In this document: positions 23,932 through 32,099 of the stretch, in pieces
Numbering within the stretch: position 1 is the stretch's first letter
Layout of the letters: each line of letters begins with the position of its first letter
From: Saccharothrix espanaensis DSM 44229
GTDB taxonomy: Bacteria; Actinomycetota; Actinomycetes; Mycobacteriales; Pseudonocardiaceae
Length of the DNA stretch: 64,000 nucleotides
Reading direction: 5' to 3'
Assembly (NCBI RefSeq): GCF_000328705.1
Contig: NC_019673.1
Location: 4,402,001 to 4,466,000 of the forward strand
The notes under the pieces: generated by a model
What the model was told of the DNA's origin: nothing
Seen by the model: only the letters and a program-made list of their open reading frames with translations
The model's database searches: none
Translations under genes and position numbers: made by a program

Positions 23932-26427
23932 TCAGCCGCCCCAGCCGTGGCAGACGAACGGCATCAGCCACTCGGCCTCGGTGGCGTCGGCCAGCGCTTT
24001 GCCCGGTGGGACGCCACGGGTGAGCGCGTGGTGGTAGGAGGTCATCACGTCGACGGCCGCGTGGTCGTCGACGCGGGCGACGCTGGAGACCACGGTCCGG
24101 CTGCCGCTGTAGAGCAGGGCGGCGGTGAAGCCGAGGATCTCGTCACCGGTGCGCACGACCGCCTGCCCGATGTCGCACGAGGACAGCACGACGTGGTCGG
24201 GCACCGCGGCGAGCTGGTGCACGTCGTGCGCCATCAGCGGCCCGTCGACCAGGTCCAGCCGGGAGAACAGGACGTTCTCCTGCTCATGGTGGCCGTGCGA
24301 GGCGAAGTGCGCCAGGCCGCTGCGGTTGACCGCGTGCAGGGTGTTGGCGACGGTCGCGTCCGCGCCGTCGAGCACCGTGCTGTCCGGGTAGATCCGCGCC
24401 AACCGGTGCACCTCGTCCGACGAGTGCTCCAGGTTGGGGCCGCTGACCAGCAGGACCGGGCCGGTCGGCCGGACGGCCCGTTTCGCGGCCACCCACGCCG
24501 ACGGCGACGGGGTCACCGTCACCGGCCGCCCGCGCAGCGCGTCGAGCAGGCTCCACGGCATCGCCGACAGCGCGCCGGTGGGCACCAGCACGAGGTCGCG
24601 GTCGCCGACGACGGCGAGCAGCGGGGTGAGCACGTGGTCGGTGACGATCGCCAGCTGTCGCCGGATCGAGGTGTGGATCACCCGTTCGATGGTGGCCGGG
24701 AGGCTGCGCCCGCAGGCCGCGTCGAGGTCGCTGCGCAGCCGGGCGATCGCCTCGAACACCGTCCCCGGGTCGCCCAGGCCGAGCAGGTCGGCCTGCCGGT
24801 CGCCGATCACCTGCGCCAGCAGCCGGTCGCCGTGGGTCAGGAAGACGACCATCGCGCTGCCCGCGTCCGCCAGTTCCGCCTTCACCTCGGCGAACCCGAC
24901 CTCGGCGTGGCGTTCGCCGGAGCCGTCCGTGCGCCAGCCCTTGGCCCGGATCTCGCGCTCGATCTGCCGGGCCCGCCGCAGCGCGTCGAGGTCGTGGCTG
25001 CCGCGCAGCTCGGCGGTGCGCACCTCCCGGGCGGCCGCGCGCAGCTCGGCGACCGCGTCCACGGTCTGCTCGTCGGCGGGCGTGCGGACCGGCGGGAACC
25101 GGAACGCCTGCGCGCGGGAGCGTTCCAGCCAGCGGTAGACGACCTCCGGCCGGCCGTTGTCCAGCGCCGCCGCGAGGCCGACCCGGGCCAGTTCGCCGCC
25201 CAGCGACGTGGTGCCGGTCTGCAGGTCCAGGCTGCCGAACCGGGCGCGGTGCTCGCGCAGCAGCTCCAGCCCGGTGCGCGCCTCGGCGAACGTGCGCCGC
25301 TGGTCACCCTCGGCGGCCCCCAGCTCGGCCAGCGCCAGCCGGCGCAGCAGCCGGGTGGCCAGCGGCGCTCCCGGCCGGTCCCGCCCGGCCAGCTCGGCGC
25401 GGGCCAGGTCGGCCCGGCCGCAGGCGGTGTGGGCCCGCGCGGACAGCAGCGCGGCCTCGTCGGCGTCGTTGCGCAGGCCCAGCGACCGCAGCCGCCCGGC
25501 CAGCCGGGACGCCGCGCGGGCCACCCGGACGGTGCCGCGGCCGGCGGTGAAGTCCGCGCGCAGCACGGCCAGCTCGGCGACCCCGGCCCAGGTGTCGTTG
25601 CGCCGCCGCCGGAAGTGCAGCCGGGCCCGCGCCGCCCACCGGCGGGCCTCCGACGGGTCGCCGGCGGCCAGCTTCGCCCGCGCCATGGTCAGCTCGGCCT
25701 CGGCGTGCTCGTGGCCCATCCGCAGTTCGGGGACCTGGCGCAGGAAGGTGTCCAGCTCGGTGGCCGCCTCACTGGGCAGGCCCGCCGCGAGCAGCGCCCG
25801 CGCCCGGTCGCCCGCCAGCACCGCGAGCATCCCCTGCCCCTGCGCCGCGTACACCTCGGCGGCGATGTCGAAGTCCCGCAGCGCGCCCGGGATGTCGCCG
25901 GTCAGCACCCGGCACTGGCCGCGCCCGTGCACGGCTTTCGCGACCGTGCGCGGCATCCCGTCGTCGGGCCCGAGCGAGCCGCCGATCCGCGCGCACAGGT
26001 CGAGGTCGGCCAGCGCGAGCCGGACCCGGCCCGCGATCTGGTGCAGCATCCCGCGGTTGAGCAGCACCCGGGCCAGCGCCGCCCGCTGGTCGGTGCGCCG
26101 CAACCGCTGGATCGTGTCGTCGAACAGCGCCAGCGCGTCGTCCAGCCGGCCGGTCATCAGCAGCACCAGGGCACGCTGCGAGAGCAGCAGGTGCCGGTCG
26201 TCGGCCGACACGACCTGCTCGGCGTCGTCCAGCAGCTCCAGCGCGCGGCCGGTGTTGCCCCGCGCCACCTCGGCGGCGGCGAGCGTGCCGAGCATCCGCG
26301 CGGTCTGCGACGGGGTCGCCTCGCCCAGCCGCAGCGCGTCCCGGAGCCGACGCGCCCCGACCGCGGGCCGACCGCTGTTTATCTCCTCGATCGCGCGCTC
26401 ATGCAGTGTCCGCACACGGTCGCTCAC
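23932..26427 (-). CDS. TPR-CHAT caspase-like protease
   Basis: An 831-residue protein. Residues ~1-470 are helical TPR-type repeats (for example NTGRALELLDDAEQVVSADD and GRLDDALALFDDTIQRL). Residues ~560-831 form a CHAT domain of the caspase/separase clan with the catalytic dyad H711 (FASHGHHEQENVLF) and C751 (VVLSSCDIGQA), so it should be an active cysteine protease. It is the last gene of a four-gene operon with a subtilisin, an ECF sigma factor and a 160-residue protein. The GTG start lies 5 nt after the previous stop. TPR-CHAT proteins elsewhere cleave specific partners when triggered; the substrate here is unknown. Confidence 0.9.
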   Translation of the reverse strand: MSDRVRTLHERAIEEINSGRPAVGARRLRDALRLGEATPSQTARMLGTLAAAEVARGNTGRALELLDDAEQVVSADDRHLLLSQRALVLLMTGRLDDALALFDDTIQRLRRTDQRAALARVLLNRGMLHQIAGRVRLALADLDLCARIGGSLGPDDGMPRTVAKAVHGRGQCRVLTGDIPGALRDFDIAAEVYAAQGQGMLAVLAGDRARALLAAGLPSEAATELDTFLRQVPELRMGHEHAEAELTMARAKLAAGDPSEARRWAARARLHFRRRRNDTWAGVAELAVLRADFTAGRGTVRVARAASRLAGRLRSLGLRNDADEAALLSARAHTACGRADLARAELAGRDRPGAPLATRLLRRLALAELGAAEGDQRRTFAEARTGLELLREHRARFGSLDLQTGTTSLGGELARVGLAAALDNGRPEVVYRWLERSRAQAFRFPPVRTPADEQTVDAVAELRAAAREVRTAELRGSHDLDALRRARQIEREIRAKGWRTDGSGERHAEVGFAEVKAELADAGSAMVVFLTHGDRLLAQVIGDRQADLLGLGDPGTVFEAIARLRSDLDAACGRSLPATIERVIHTSIRRQLAIVTDHVLTPLLAVVGDRDLVLVPTGALSAMPWSLLDALRGRPVTVTPSPSAWVAAKRAVRPTGPVLLVSGPNLEHSSDEVHRLARIYPDSTVLDGADATVANTLHAVNRSGLAHFASHGHHEQENVLFSRLDLVDGPLMAHDVHQLAAVPDHVVLSSCDIGQAVVRTGDEILGFTAALLYSGSRTVVSSVARVDDHAAVDVMTSYHHALTRGVPPGKALADATEAEWLMPFVCHGWGG

Positions 26428-26432
26428 CGGGC

Positions 26433-26915
26433 CTATAGTGTCATTGTCGGTGTGCTCACGGCACCGGACCGCCCTTCCGGCCGGATCACGAACTGCATCA
26501 GCCCCGAGGGCACCCGGTCCAGCGAGAACCGGCCTTCCTCGTCCGAGCGCGTCCGCAGCGGCCCGGCCGCGGTGCGCACCTCCACCGGGTGCGCCGCCGG
26601 CGGCGAGATCCACCCGTCGATGCGCACCGTGCCGTCGCCCCGCGCCTGCACGTTCACCAGGAAGTCCAGCGTCTCGCCGGTGAAGGTGATCAGCCGGGAC
26701 CGCACGTCGCCGCGCGCGCCGGCGAGCTCGTGGTGCTCGGCGATCCGCACCACCTCGACGTCGACCTCCTCCAACTGGACGGCGAAGCGCACCAGGTCGA
26801 CCAGGTCGCCGGGCACCGGGTCGAGCGACTCGTAGAGCCAGCGGACCTCGCGCAGGATGCCGAGGTCCAGTTCGTCCAGTTCGCCGCGCGGGCTGTCCGG
26901 GTCGACCGGGGTCAA
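26433..26915 (-). CDS. 160-residue protein between sigma factor and CHAT protease (candidate anti-sigma/protease substrate)
   Basis: The TTG start overlaps the sigma stop (TTGA), with GAGGGGAG upstream. Residues ~12-65 are acidic and helical (LDLGILREVRWLYESLDPVP, RFAVQLEEVDVEVVRIAEHH). Residues ~75-155 are a beta domain like carboxypeptidase-regulatory/transthyretin folds (VEVRTAAGPLRTRSDEEGRF). There are no membrane segments or cysteines. Its coupling to a sigma factor upstream and a CHAT protease downstream suggests, without proof, that it holds the sigma factor inactive and is cut by a protease. Confidence 0.7.
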   Translation of the reverse strand: MTPVDPDSPRGELDELDLGILREVRWLYESLDPVPGDLVDLVRFAVQLEEVDVEVVRIAEHHELAGARGDVRSRLITFTGETLDFLVNVQARGDGTVRIDGWISPPAAHPVEVRTAAGPLRTRSDEEGRFSLDRVPSGLMQFVIRPEGRSGAVSTPTMTL

Positions 26916-27523
26916 CGCCAGCTCCCCTCTTGGTCGGCCAGGAGTTGCTTGCGGAGCTGGGCCAGGCACCGGCCGCGGGTCGGGCCGATGCTGCCGCGCG
27001 GCATCCCGAGCGCGGCGCTGATCTCGGAGTAGTCCGCGCGGCCGACGAACGCCACGACCCGCAGCAGCTCGCGGCAGCGGTGCGACAGCCGCCCGACCGC
27101 CGCCCACAGCCGGGTCCGGCGGTCGGCGAAGACCGCCTCCTCGTCGGGCCTCGGTCCCGGGTCGGGCAGTTCCTCGTCGGGCGCGATGCCGACCAGGTCG
27201 TGGCCACGCTGCTCGTCGCGCAGGCTCCAGGACTCCCGCTTGGTCACGGTGACCAGCCACGCGGTCAGCGCGCGCGGCGACTGGATGTCGGCCATCGCGC
27301 CGAGCAGCCGCAGCCACGCGGTCTGCACCGCGTCGCCGGCGCGCTCGCGGTCGAGCCCCTGCGCCCGCGCCACCTGCCACAGCACCGGGGTGAGCACCTC
27401 CACGATCCGGCCGAGCGACTCCCGGTCGCCGTCCCGGGCGGACACGAACAGCCCGGCAAGCCCCTCGTAGTCCTCGAAGGGCTTGCCACCCGCCGGGTGG
27501 CGGTCAGACCTCGTACTGCTCAT
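26912..27523 (-). CDS. ECF-type RNA polymerase sigma factor
   Basis: A 203-residue sigma-70 family protein. Region 2 spans ~residues 25-95 (RERAGDAVQTAWLRLLG, then SPRALTAWLVTVTKRESW) and region 4 spans ~135-195 (LSHRCRELLRVVAFVGRADY, then SAALGMPRGSIGPTRGRCLAQL). It would direct RNA polymerase to a specific set of promoters. Its start codon overlaps the end of the subtilisin gene by 20 bp and its stop overlaps the next start by 4 bp, so it is firmly embedded in the protease operon. Confidence 0.88.
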   Translation of the reverse strand: MSSTRSDRHPAGGKPFEDYEGLAGLFVSARDGDRESLGRIVEVLTPVLWQVARAQGLDRERAGDAVQTAWLRLLGAMADIQSPRALTAWLVTVTKRESWSLRDEQRGHDLVGIAPDEELPDPGPRPDEEAVFADRRTRLWAAVGRLSHRCRELLRVVAFVGRADYSEISAALGMPRGSIGPTRGRCLAQLRKQLLADQEGSWR

Positions 27524-29075
27524 AGCACCGTTCCAGTGCCGCCCAGGCCCGCTTGACCACGGTCTCCTGGTCGACCGCGGCCAGGCTGAGCCCGGTGTCC
27601 GCCGCCGCCACGTCGATCAGCGCGTTGGCCACCGCCGCCGCGGCCAGCGGCGTGGCGAAGGACGTGCCGTCCCACACCGCGAACCCGCTGCGGAAGTCGT
27701 CCGGGTCCAGGCCGCTGCGGTGCTCGTCGGCCAGTTCCGGCTGGCGCGGCCCGCTCACGTCGGTGGGGAACGTGCTGACCACGCCCGCCCCGGTGGCCCA
27801 GCAGGTGACCCACGCGCCGTCGTTGGAGAAGCTCGCCTTGGTGTCGTTGGGGTTCAGCGCCCCGACGCTGATCACGCCGGGACCCGCGCCGGGCAGGTCC
27901 GGCAGGTCGGCGAACGCCGCCGGGTAGAACCGCCGGCCGGTGGAGTTGTTGCCCGACGCCGCCAGCACCAGCACGCCCTGCTCGGTGAGCCGGCGCACCA
28001 CCTCGGCCAGGTGGGTGGTGTAGCGGGAGTCGGCGGGCGACTCGTCGAGGTAGCCCAGCGACAGCGACACCACGTCGACCATGTCCCCGGGCCGGTCCTC
28101 GCGGCGCGCCCGGTCGACCCGCCGGGAGATCTCCTCCAGCGCGGCGATCACGTCCGAGCCGTAGGCGACGCCGTCGCTGTGCATGACCCGGATGGCCAGC
28201 ACGTCGGCGTTCGGCGCGGCCTGCCGGATGATGCCCGCGATGAACGTGCCGTGCCCGGTGTTGCTGTCCACGTCGCGGATCAGGCTCTCCGAGACGACCG
28301 GGCTGTCCCAGTAGTCCAGCAGGGACGGGGCGGCGACGGCGTTGTCCCGGATCGCCCGCTGGGCCTCGTCCAGCACGGAGATGAAGCCGTCGGCCGGCGG
28401 CGGCGCGGACCGGTCGGCGATGTCGAACCACGGGTGCGGTCCGATGCCGGAGTCCAGCACGGCCACCACGGGCCGGCGGGTGAACCGGTCGCCGAGTTCG
28501 TCCCGGCGCGGCGGCTCGACCGCGATCGCGACCGGCACCCGCGACGAGCCCGACGGTGAGCGGCGGTAGGAGCCGGTCACCTGGTCGCTGTTGGTGTCCC
28601 ACGGCGTGCCGTTGATCGTCACGGCGCTGAACACCAGGTGCTCCAACGAGATCCGGCGGACCAGGTCCCAGTCGAGCACGTCGTCGGCGGCGGCCCGCAG
28701 CCGTTGCAGCGCGGCCCACGAGTCGACGTCGTGGTCCCGTCCGGTCAGCGCGCGCAGCGCCACCGGGCGGGCCGACGCGCCACCGCCGGACCGCGGGACC
28801 TCCAGGTCGTACCCCGCGGCGTTGAGCACGGCGCGGACCGCGCCGATCGCGGCCGGGTCGCACAGCACGTCGTCGGGGACGAGCAGGACCCGCGGCCGGT
28901 ACGCGGTGGTCCGCGGCCGGGCTCCACCGGCCGCCTCGGCCCGGCGCGGGTCCAGGACGCGGCCCTCGTGCCGGTCCAGCAACTCCGCCGGCACCCGCAG
29001 CTTGACCGCGGGCTCGTAGTCGGGTCCCCCCACCTGCCGCGCGCCCAGCCGCCTTCGGATGAACTGGATCGCCAC
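27504..29075 (-). CDS. Cytoplasmic S8 (subtilisin-like) serine protease
   Basis: A 523-residue protease without a signal peptide, so it acts inside the cell. The catalytic triad is complete: D208 (VVAVLDSGIG), H275 (NTGHGTFIAGI) and S472 (WDGTSFATPLAAA); the oxyanion Asn is in LAASGNN. The first ~200 residues are a non-catalytic N-terminal region rich in Arg/Asp with no recognised domain, possibly a propeptide or sensor. GTG 29075 has AGGAGGGG upstream. It is the first gene of the operon with the sigma factor and CHAT protease and is divergent from an exported phosphoesterase. Confidence 0.88.
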   Translation of the reverse strand: MAIQFIRRRLGARQVGGPDYEPAVKLRVPAELLDRHEGRVLDPRRAEAAGGARPRTTAYRPRVLLVPDDVLCDPAAIGAVRAVLNAAGYDLEVPRSGGGASARPVALRALTGRDHDVDSWAALQRLRAAADDVLDWDLVRRISLEHLVFSAVTINGTPWDTNSDQVTGSYRRSPSGSSRVPVAIAVEPPRRDELGDRFTRRPVVAVLDSGIGPHPWFDIADRSAPPPADGFISVLDEAQRAIRDNAVAAPSLLDYWDSPVVSESLIRDVDSNTGHGTFIAGIIRQAAPNADVLAIRVMHSDGVAYGSDVIAALEEISRRVDRARREDRPGDMVDVVSLSLGYLDESPADSRYTTHLAEVVRRLTEQGVLVLAASGNNSTGRRFYPAAFADLPDLPGAGPGVISVGALNPNDTKASFSNDGAWVTCWATGAGVVSTFPTDVSGPRQPELADEHRSGLDPDDFRSGFAVWDGTSFATPLAAAAVANALIDVAAADTGLSLAAVDQETVVKRAWAALERCYEQYEV

Positions 29076-29270
29076 TAAGCCCCTCCTGTCTCGCGGTGAC
29101 ACCTTCCCCCGTTCCTGTCCGACACGTGTGCCGTTCGGCCCTCTCGAATACGCCTGGGTGATAACGAACGGGTAACGGGCGTGCGTGGGGGTGCGCCCGA
29201 CCGGCAGGTAGTGAGGAAGATTCACGTCTGGTTCGCCGGGCGTTGTCGAGGGCTGCCTAGCATCCCGCCC

Positions 29271-31010
29271 ATGACCACCCGCCGCACGTTTCTGCTGGGT
29301 ACCGGGGCTGCCGCCGCGGGAACACTGGTCGCGACTACCGCGACCGCGCCCGCCTCCGCCGAGCCCGAGACGCGGTCCGCCCGCCCGGACGCCGACCGCG
29401 ACCGGTTCACCATCGCGGTCATCCCGGACACCCAGTACCTGTTCGACCAGGACCGGGGCGACGCCGAACCGCTGGACGCGGCGCTGCGCCACCTGGTCAA
29501 CCGGACCTCGGCGGACAACATCGTGTTCACCGCGCACCTGGGCGACCTCACCGAGAACGGCTCGAAGAGCGAGATCGAGGACGTCGGCCGGTCGTTCCGG
29601 GCGCTGGACCGGCGGCGGGTCGGCTACAGCGTGCTGGCCGGCAACCACGACCTCGACTCGCGCACCGACGACCAGCGCGGGCGCACGCCGTACCTGGACG
29701 AGTTCGGGCCGCGCCGGTTCCGCGACTCGCCGACCTTCCGCGGCGCGAGCCCCGACGGCTACAACAGCTACCACGTGTTCCGCGCGGCCGGCCGGGAGTG
29801 GCTGGTGCTCGCGCTGGACTGGCGGATGTCGGACAAGGGCTTCGCCTGGGCCCGGGGCGTGCTGGCCCGGCACCCGAAGCTGCCCGCCGTGCTGACCACG
29901 CACGAGTTCGTGCACGCGGGCGGCGACGGCAAGGCGGAGCTGTCCGACTACGGCCGCCGGCTGTGGGAGGGCCTGGTCAAGGACCACGACCAGATCTTCC
30001 TGACCCTCAACGGCCACTTCTGGCCGCCCGCCCGGTCGGTGCTGACCAACGCCGCCGGCCACGACGTCCACGTGCACATCACCAACTACCAGGACCGCTA
30101 CTACGGCGGCAGCGCGATGATCCGGCTCTACGAGTTCGACCTGGCGCGCAACACCATCGACGTGCGCACCTACTCGCCGTGGCTGCTCGGCAAGCGCTCG
30201 CTCAACACCTTGGAGCGCAGGGAGGTCGAGCTGACCGGCGACGCCGACCGGTTCAGCGTCCCGATCGACTTCGAGCAGCGGTTCGCGGGCTTCGCGCCGG
30301 TCCCGGTCCGCCCGGAACGGCCGGTGCGGCAGCTGCTCGTGCCCGGCACGGTCGCCTACTGGCGGGCCGACTCGCTCAAGGACCTGTCCGGCAACGGCAA
30401 CGACCTGCGCCAGGTCGGCACGCTCACCGCGACCACCGAGCACCACCGCGACTCGCCCAGCCGGGCCAGCCGGTTCTTCGGCAAGGAGGGCTACCTGTCC
30501 ACGGTGGACAGCGCCCCGCTCAACCGGCTGACCTTCGAGCGCGGGTACACCGTCGAGGCGTTCATCAAGCTGCCGGCGGGTTTCGACCACCCGTGGTGCG
30601 GTCTGCTGACCAAGCTCGCGCCCGGGGCCGCCGCCGGCAAGACCGGCGACGACCCGAAGGAGCCGCTGTGCACGCTGAACGTGGCGGGCGGCGGCGGGCT
30701 GCAGTGGGCGGTGTTCCCGAAGAACCGCGACGGGATGTCGACCAACTGGGGTCACGAGCTGGCCGAGGACACCTGGTGGCACGTCGCGGTGGTCAACGAC
30801 GGCCGGCACACCAAGCTCTACGTCGAGGGCTCCGAGCTGCTGCGCAACCCGTCGACGCCGGCCACCGGCATCGCCACGGCGGGCGACCCGTGGCTGGTCG
30901 GGGCGTACGCGTACGACCGGATCGTGGAGAAGTCATTCCACGGCTGGCTCGGCGAGGTGCGGATCGTGGACCGGGCGCTGCCCACCGAGCGGTTCCTCAC
31001 CGCGCGCTGA
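29271..31010 (+). CDS. Tat-exported calcineurin-like phosphoesterase with LamG domain
   Basis: A 579-residue protein with a twin-arginine signal (TTRRTFLLGTG, cleavage near residue 33). The metallophosphatase domain (~residues 45-330) has the metal-binding motifs VIPDTQY, HLGDLTENG, AGNHDLD, TTHEFVH and NGHFWP. A concanavalin/LamG-like domain (~365-575: SLKDLSGNGNDLRQ, YTVEAFIKLP, WWHVAVVNDGRHTKLYVEG) may bind sugar. It probably hydrolyses a phosphoester outside the cell. The start is likely leaderless: TAGCAT at 29258-29263 lies 7 nt before ATG. Confidence 0.85.
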   Translation: MTTRRTFLLGTGAAAAGTLVATTATAPASAEPETRSARPDADRDRFTIAVIPDTQYLFDQDRGDAEPLDAALRHLVNRTSADNIVFTAHLGDLTENGSKSEIEDVGRSFRALDRRRVGYSVLAGNHDLDSRTDDQRGRTPYLDEFGPRRFRDSPTFRGASPDGYNSYHVFRAAGREWLVLALDWRMSDKGFAWARGVLARHPKLPAVLTTHEFVHAGGDGKAELSDYGRRLWEGLVKDHDQIFLTLNGHFWPPARSVLTNAAGHDVHVHITNYQDRYYGGSAMIRLYEFDLARNTIDVRTYSPWLLGKRSLNTLERREVELTGDADRFSVPIDFEQRFAGFAPVPVRPERPVRQLLVPGTVAYWRADSLKDLSGNGNDLRQVGTLTATTEHHRDSPSRASRFFGKEGYLSTVDSAPLNRLTFERGYTVEAFIKLPAGFDHPWCGLLTKLAPGAAAGKTGDDPKEPLCTLNVAGGGGLQWAVFPKNRDGMSTNWGHELAEDTWWHVAVVNDGRHTKLYVEGSELLRNPSTPATGIATAGDPWLVGAYAYDRIVEKSFHGWLGEVRIVDRALPTERFLTAR

Positions 31011-31070
31011 CCGTCGCACGGATCGGCGCACGAATCGGCGCACGGTCCGTCGAGTAAGGGCTATAGTCCT

Positions 31071-31087
31071 CCTGTATCACTTACAGG
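31071..31087. promoter_or_regulatory. Palindromic operator candidate upstream of CGNR gene
   Basis: A perfect inverted repeat CCTGTA-TCACT-TACAGG lies just after a TATAGT -10-like box (31062-31067) and overlaps the 5' untranslated region. Its position suits repression, possibly by the CGNR protein encoded next. Confidence 0.55.
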
Positions 31088-31095
31088 GGGTGTTT

Positions 31096-31653
31096 GTGGA
31101 AGTGCCTATCGCGGACTACCCGGCGGGGGCGGCGCTGGCGACCGACCTGGTCACCACGTCGCCCACGGTCCGGGGCGTCGACGCCCTGCCGGACCCGGAC
31201 GCGCTGGCCGGCCTGCTCGCCCGGCACGGGATCGACGCGGAGCCGCCGACCGCCGACGACGTCTTCGCGGTGCGGCTGCTGCGCTTCGACGTGCGCGGCA
31301 TCGTGGAGACCGAGACCGTCGAGCAGGCCGTCGCGGGAGCCGGCGTGCTGATCGGGCGTGCCGCGCTCGGTCCCGTGCTGCGCCGCGACGCCGAAGAGCG
31401 CTGGCAGTGGCACGTTCCGACGGAACCCGGCGCGCCGCTCGCCGACCGGCTCGCCGCCGTCATCGGCGTCGCCCTGCTCGGCGTGGTCCGCTCGCTGGGC
31501 CACGACCGGTTCCGGGCGTGCGCCGCGCCGGGGTGCCGGGGCGTGTTCGTCGACGCCAGCCGCGCGGGCCGCCGCCGGTACTGCACGCCGGAGCTGTGCG
31601 GGAACCGGGTCAACGTGGCCAACCACCGCAGGCGCCAGGAGGCGACCCGATGA
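31096..31653 (+). CDS. CGNR zinc-finger (ABATE) transcriptional regulator
   Basis: A 185-residue protein with an N-terminal ABATE-like helical domain and a C-terminal CGNR zinc finger (CAAPGCRGVFVDAS, then YCTPELCGNRVNVANHRRRQ). Such proteins are thought to be stress-linked transcriptional regulators. GTG 31096 is chosen because AGGGGG ends 5 nt upstream; GTG 31090 would overlap that site. The stop overlaps the phosphatase start by 4 bp (ATGA). A perfect palindrome lies in its leader. Confidence 0.82.
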   Translation: MEVPIADYPAGAALATDLVTTSPTVRGVDALPDPDALAGLLARHGIDAEPPTADDVFAVRLLRFDVRGIVETETVEQAVAGAGVLIGRAALGPVLRRDAEERWQWHVPTEPGAPLADRLAAVIGVALLGVVRSLGHDRFRACAAPGCRGVFVDASRAGRRRYCTPELCGNRVNVANHRRRQEATR

Positions 31654-32099
31654 GCACCCCACCGCTGACCGGCTCGTTCGCCCTGCCCGACGGCACGCGG
31701 GTGCGCGGCCGGGGCCTGCGCCACCCGCGCCCGGCGGGCCCGTTGCCCGGCTACGGCCTCTACCTGGGCACCGACCGGCTGCGCGCGCGCCACGACGACG
31801 GTCTGACCTGGCCGCACGAGTGGCTGGACTGGCCGGACTTCCGGCTGCCGCGCGACCGGGACCTGGCGGTCCGCCGGATCCGCGCCCTGCACGACCGGGC
31901 CCGGTCCGGCGAGCCGGTGGAGGTGGCGTGCGACGGCGGGATCGGGCGCACCGGCACGGTCGTGGCGTGCCTGGCGGTGCTGTCCGGCGTCGACCCGGCC
32001 GACGCGGTCGCCTGGGCCCGCGAGCACCACCACCGCCGCGCGGTCGAAACGCCGTGGCAGCGGCGCTGGGTGGCCGGGTTCCCCGCTCAACCGGAGTGA
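31650..32099 (+). CDS. Dual-specificity/tyrosine phosphatase-like protein
   Basis: A 149-residue protein with the Cys-X5-Arg-Thr phosphatase loop: C94 and R100 in VACDGGIGRTGT. A candidate general-acid Asp lies in the segment EWLDWPDFRLP before it. The usual His before the catalytic Cys is replaced by Ala (ACD rather than HCx), which may alter activity. It is small compared with typical bacterial dual-specificity phosphatases. It is coupled to the CGNR regulator gene, and its 3' end overlaps the convergent esterase gene by 13 bp. Confidence 0.75.
   Translation: MSTPPLTGSFALPDGTRVRGRGLRHPRPAGPLPGYGLYLGTDRLRARHDDGLTWPHEWLDWPDFRLPRDRDLAVRRIRALHDRARSGEPVEVACDGGIGRTGTVVACLAVLSGVDPADAVAWAREHHHRRAVETPWQRRWVAGFPAQPE

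Noticed and set aside
23932-29075. Reading the CHAT/sigma operon as part of a real type III-E CRISPR locus.
   Set aside because: No gRAMP (Cas7-11-like) gene, repeats or other cas gene lies in the window; only the downstream arm is similar.
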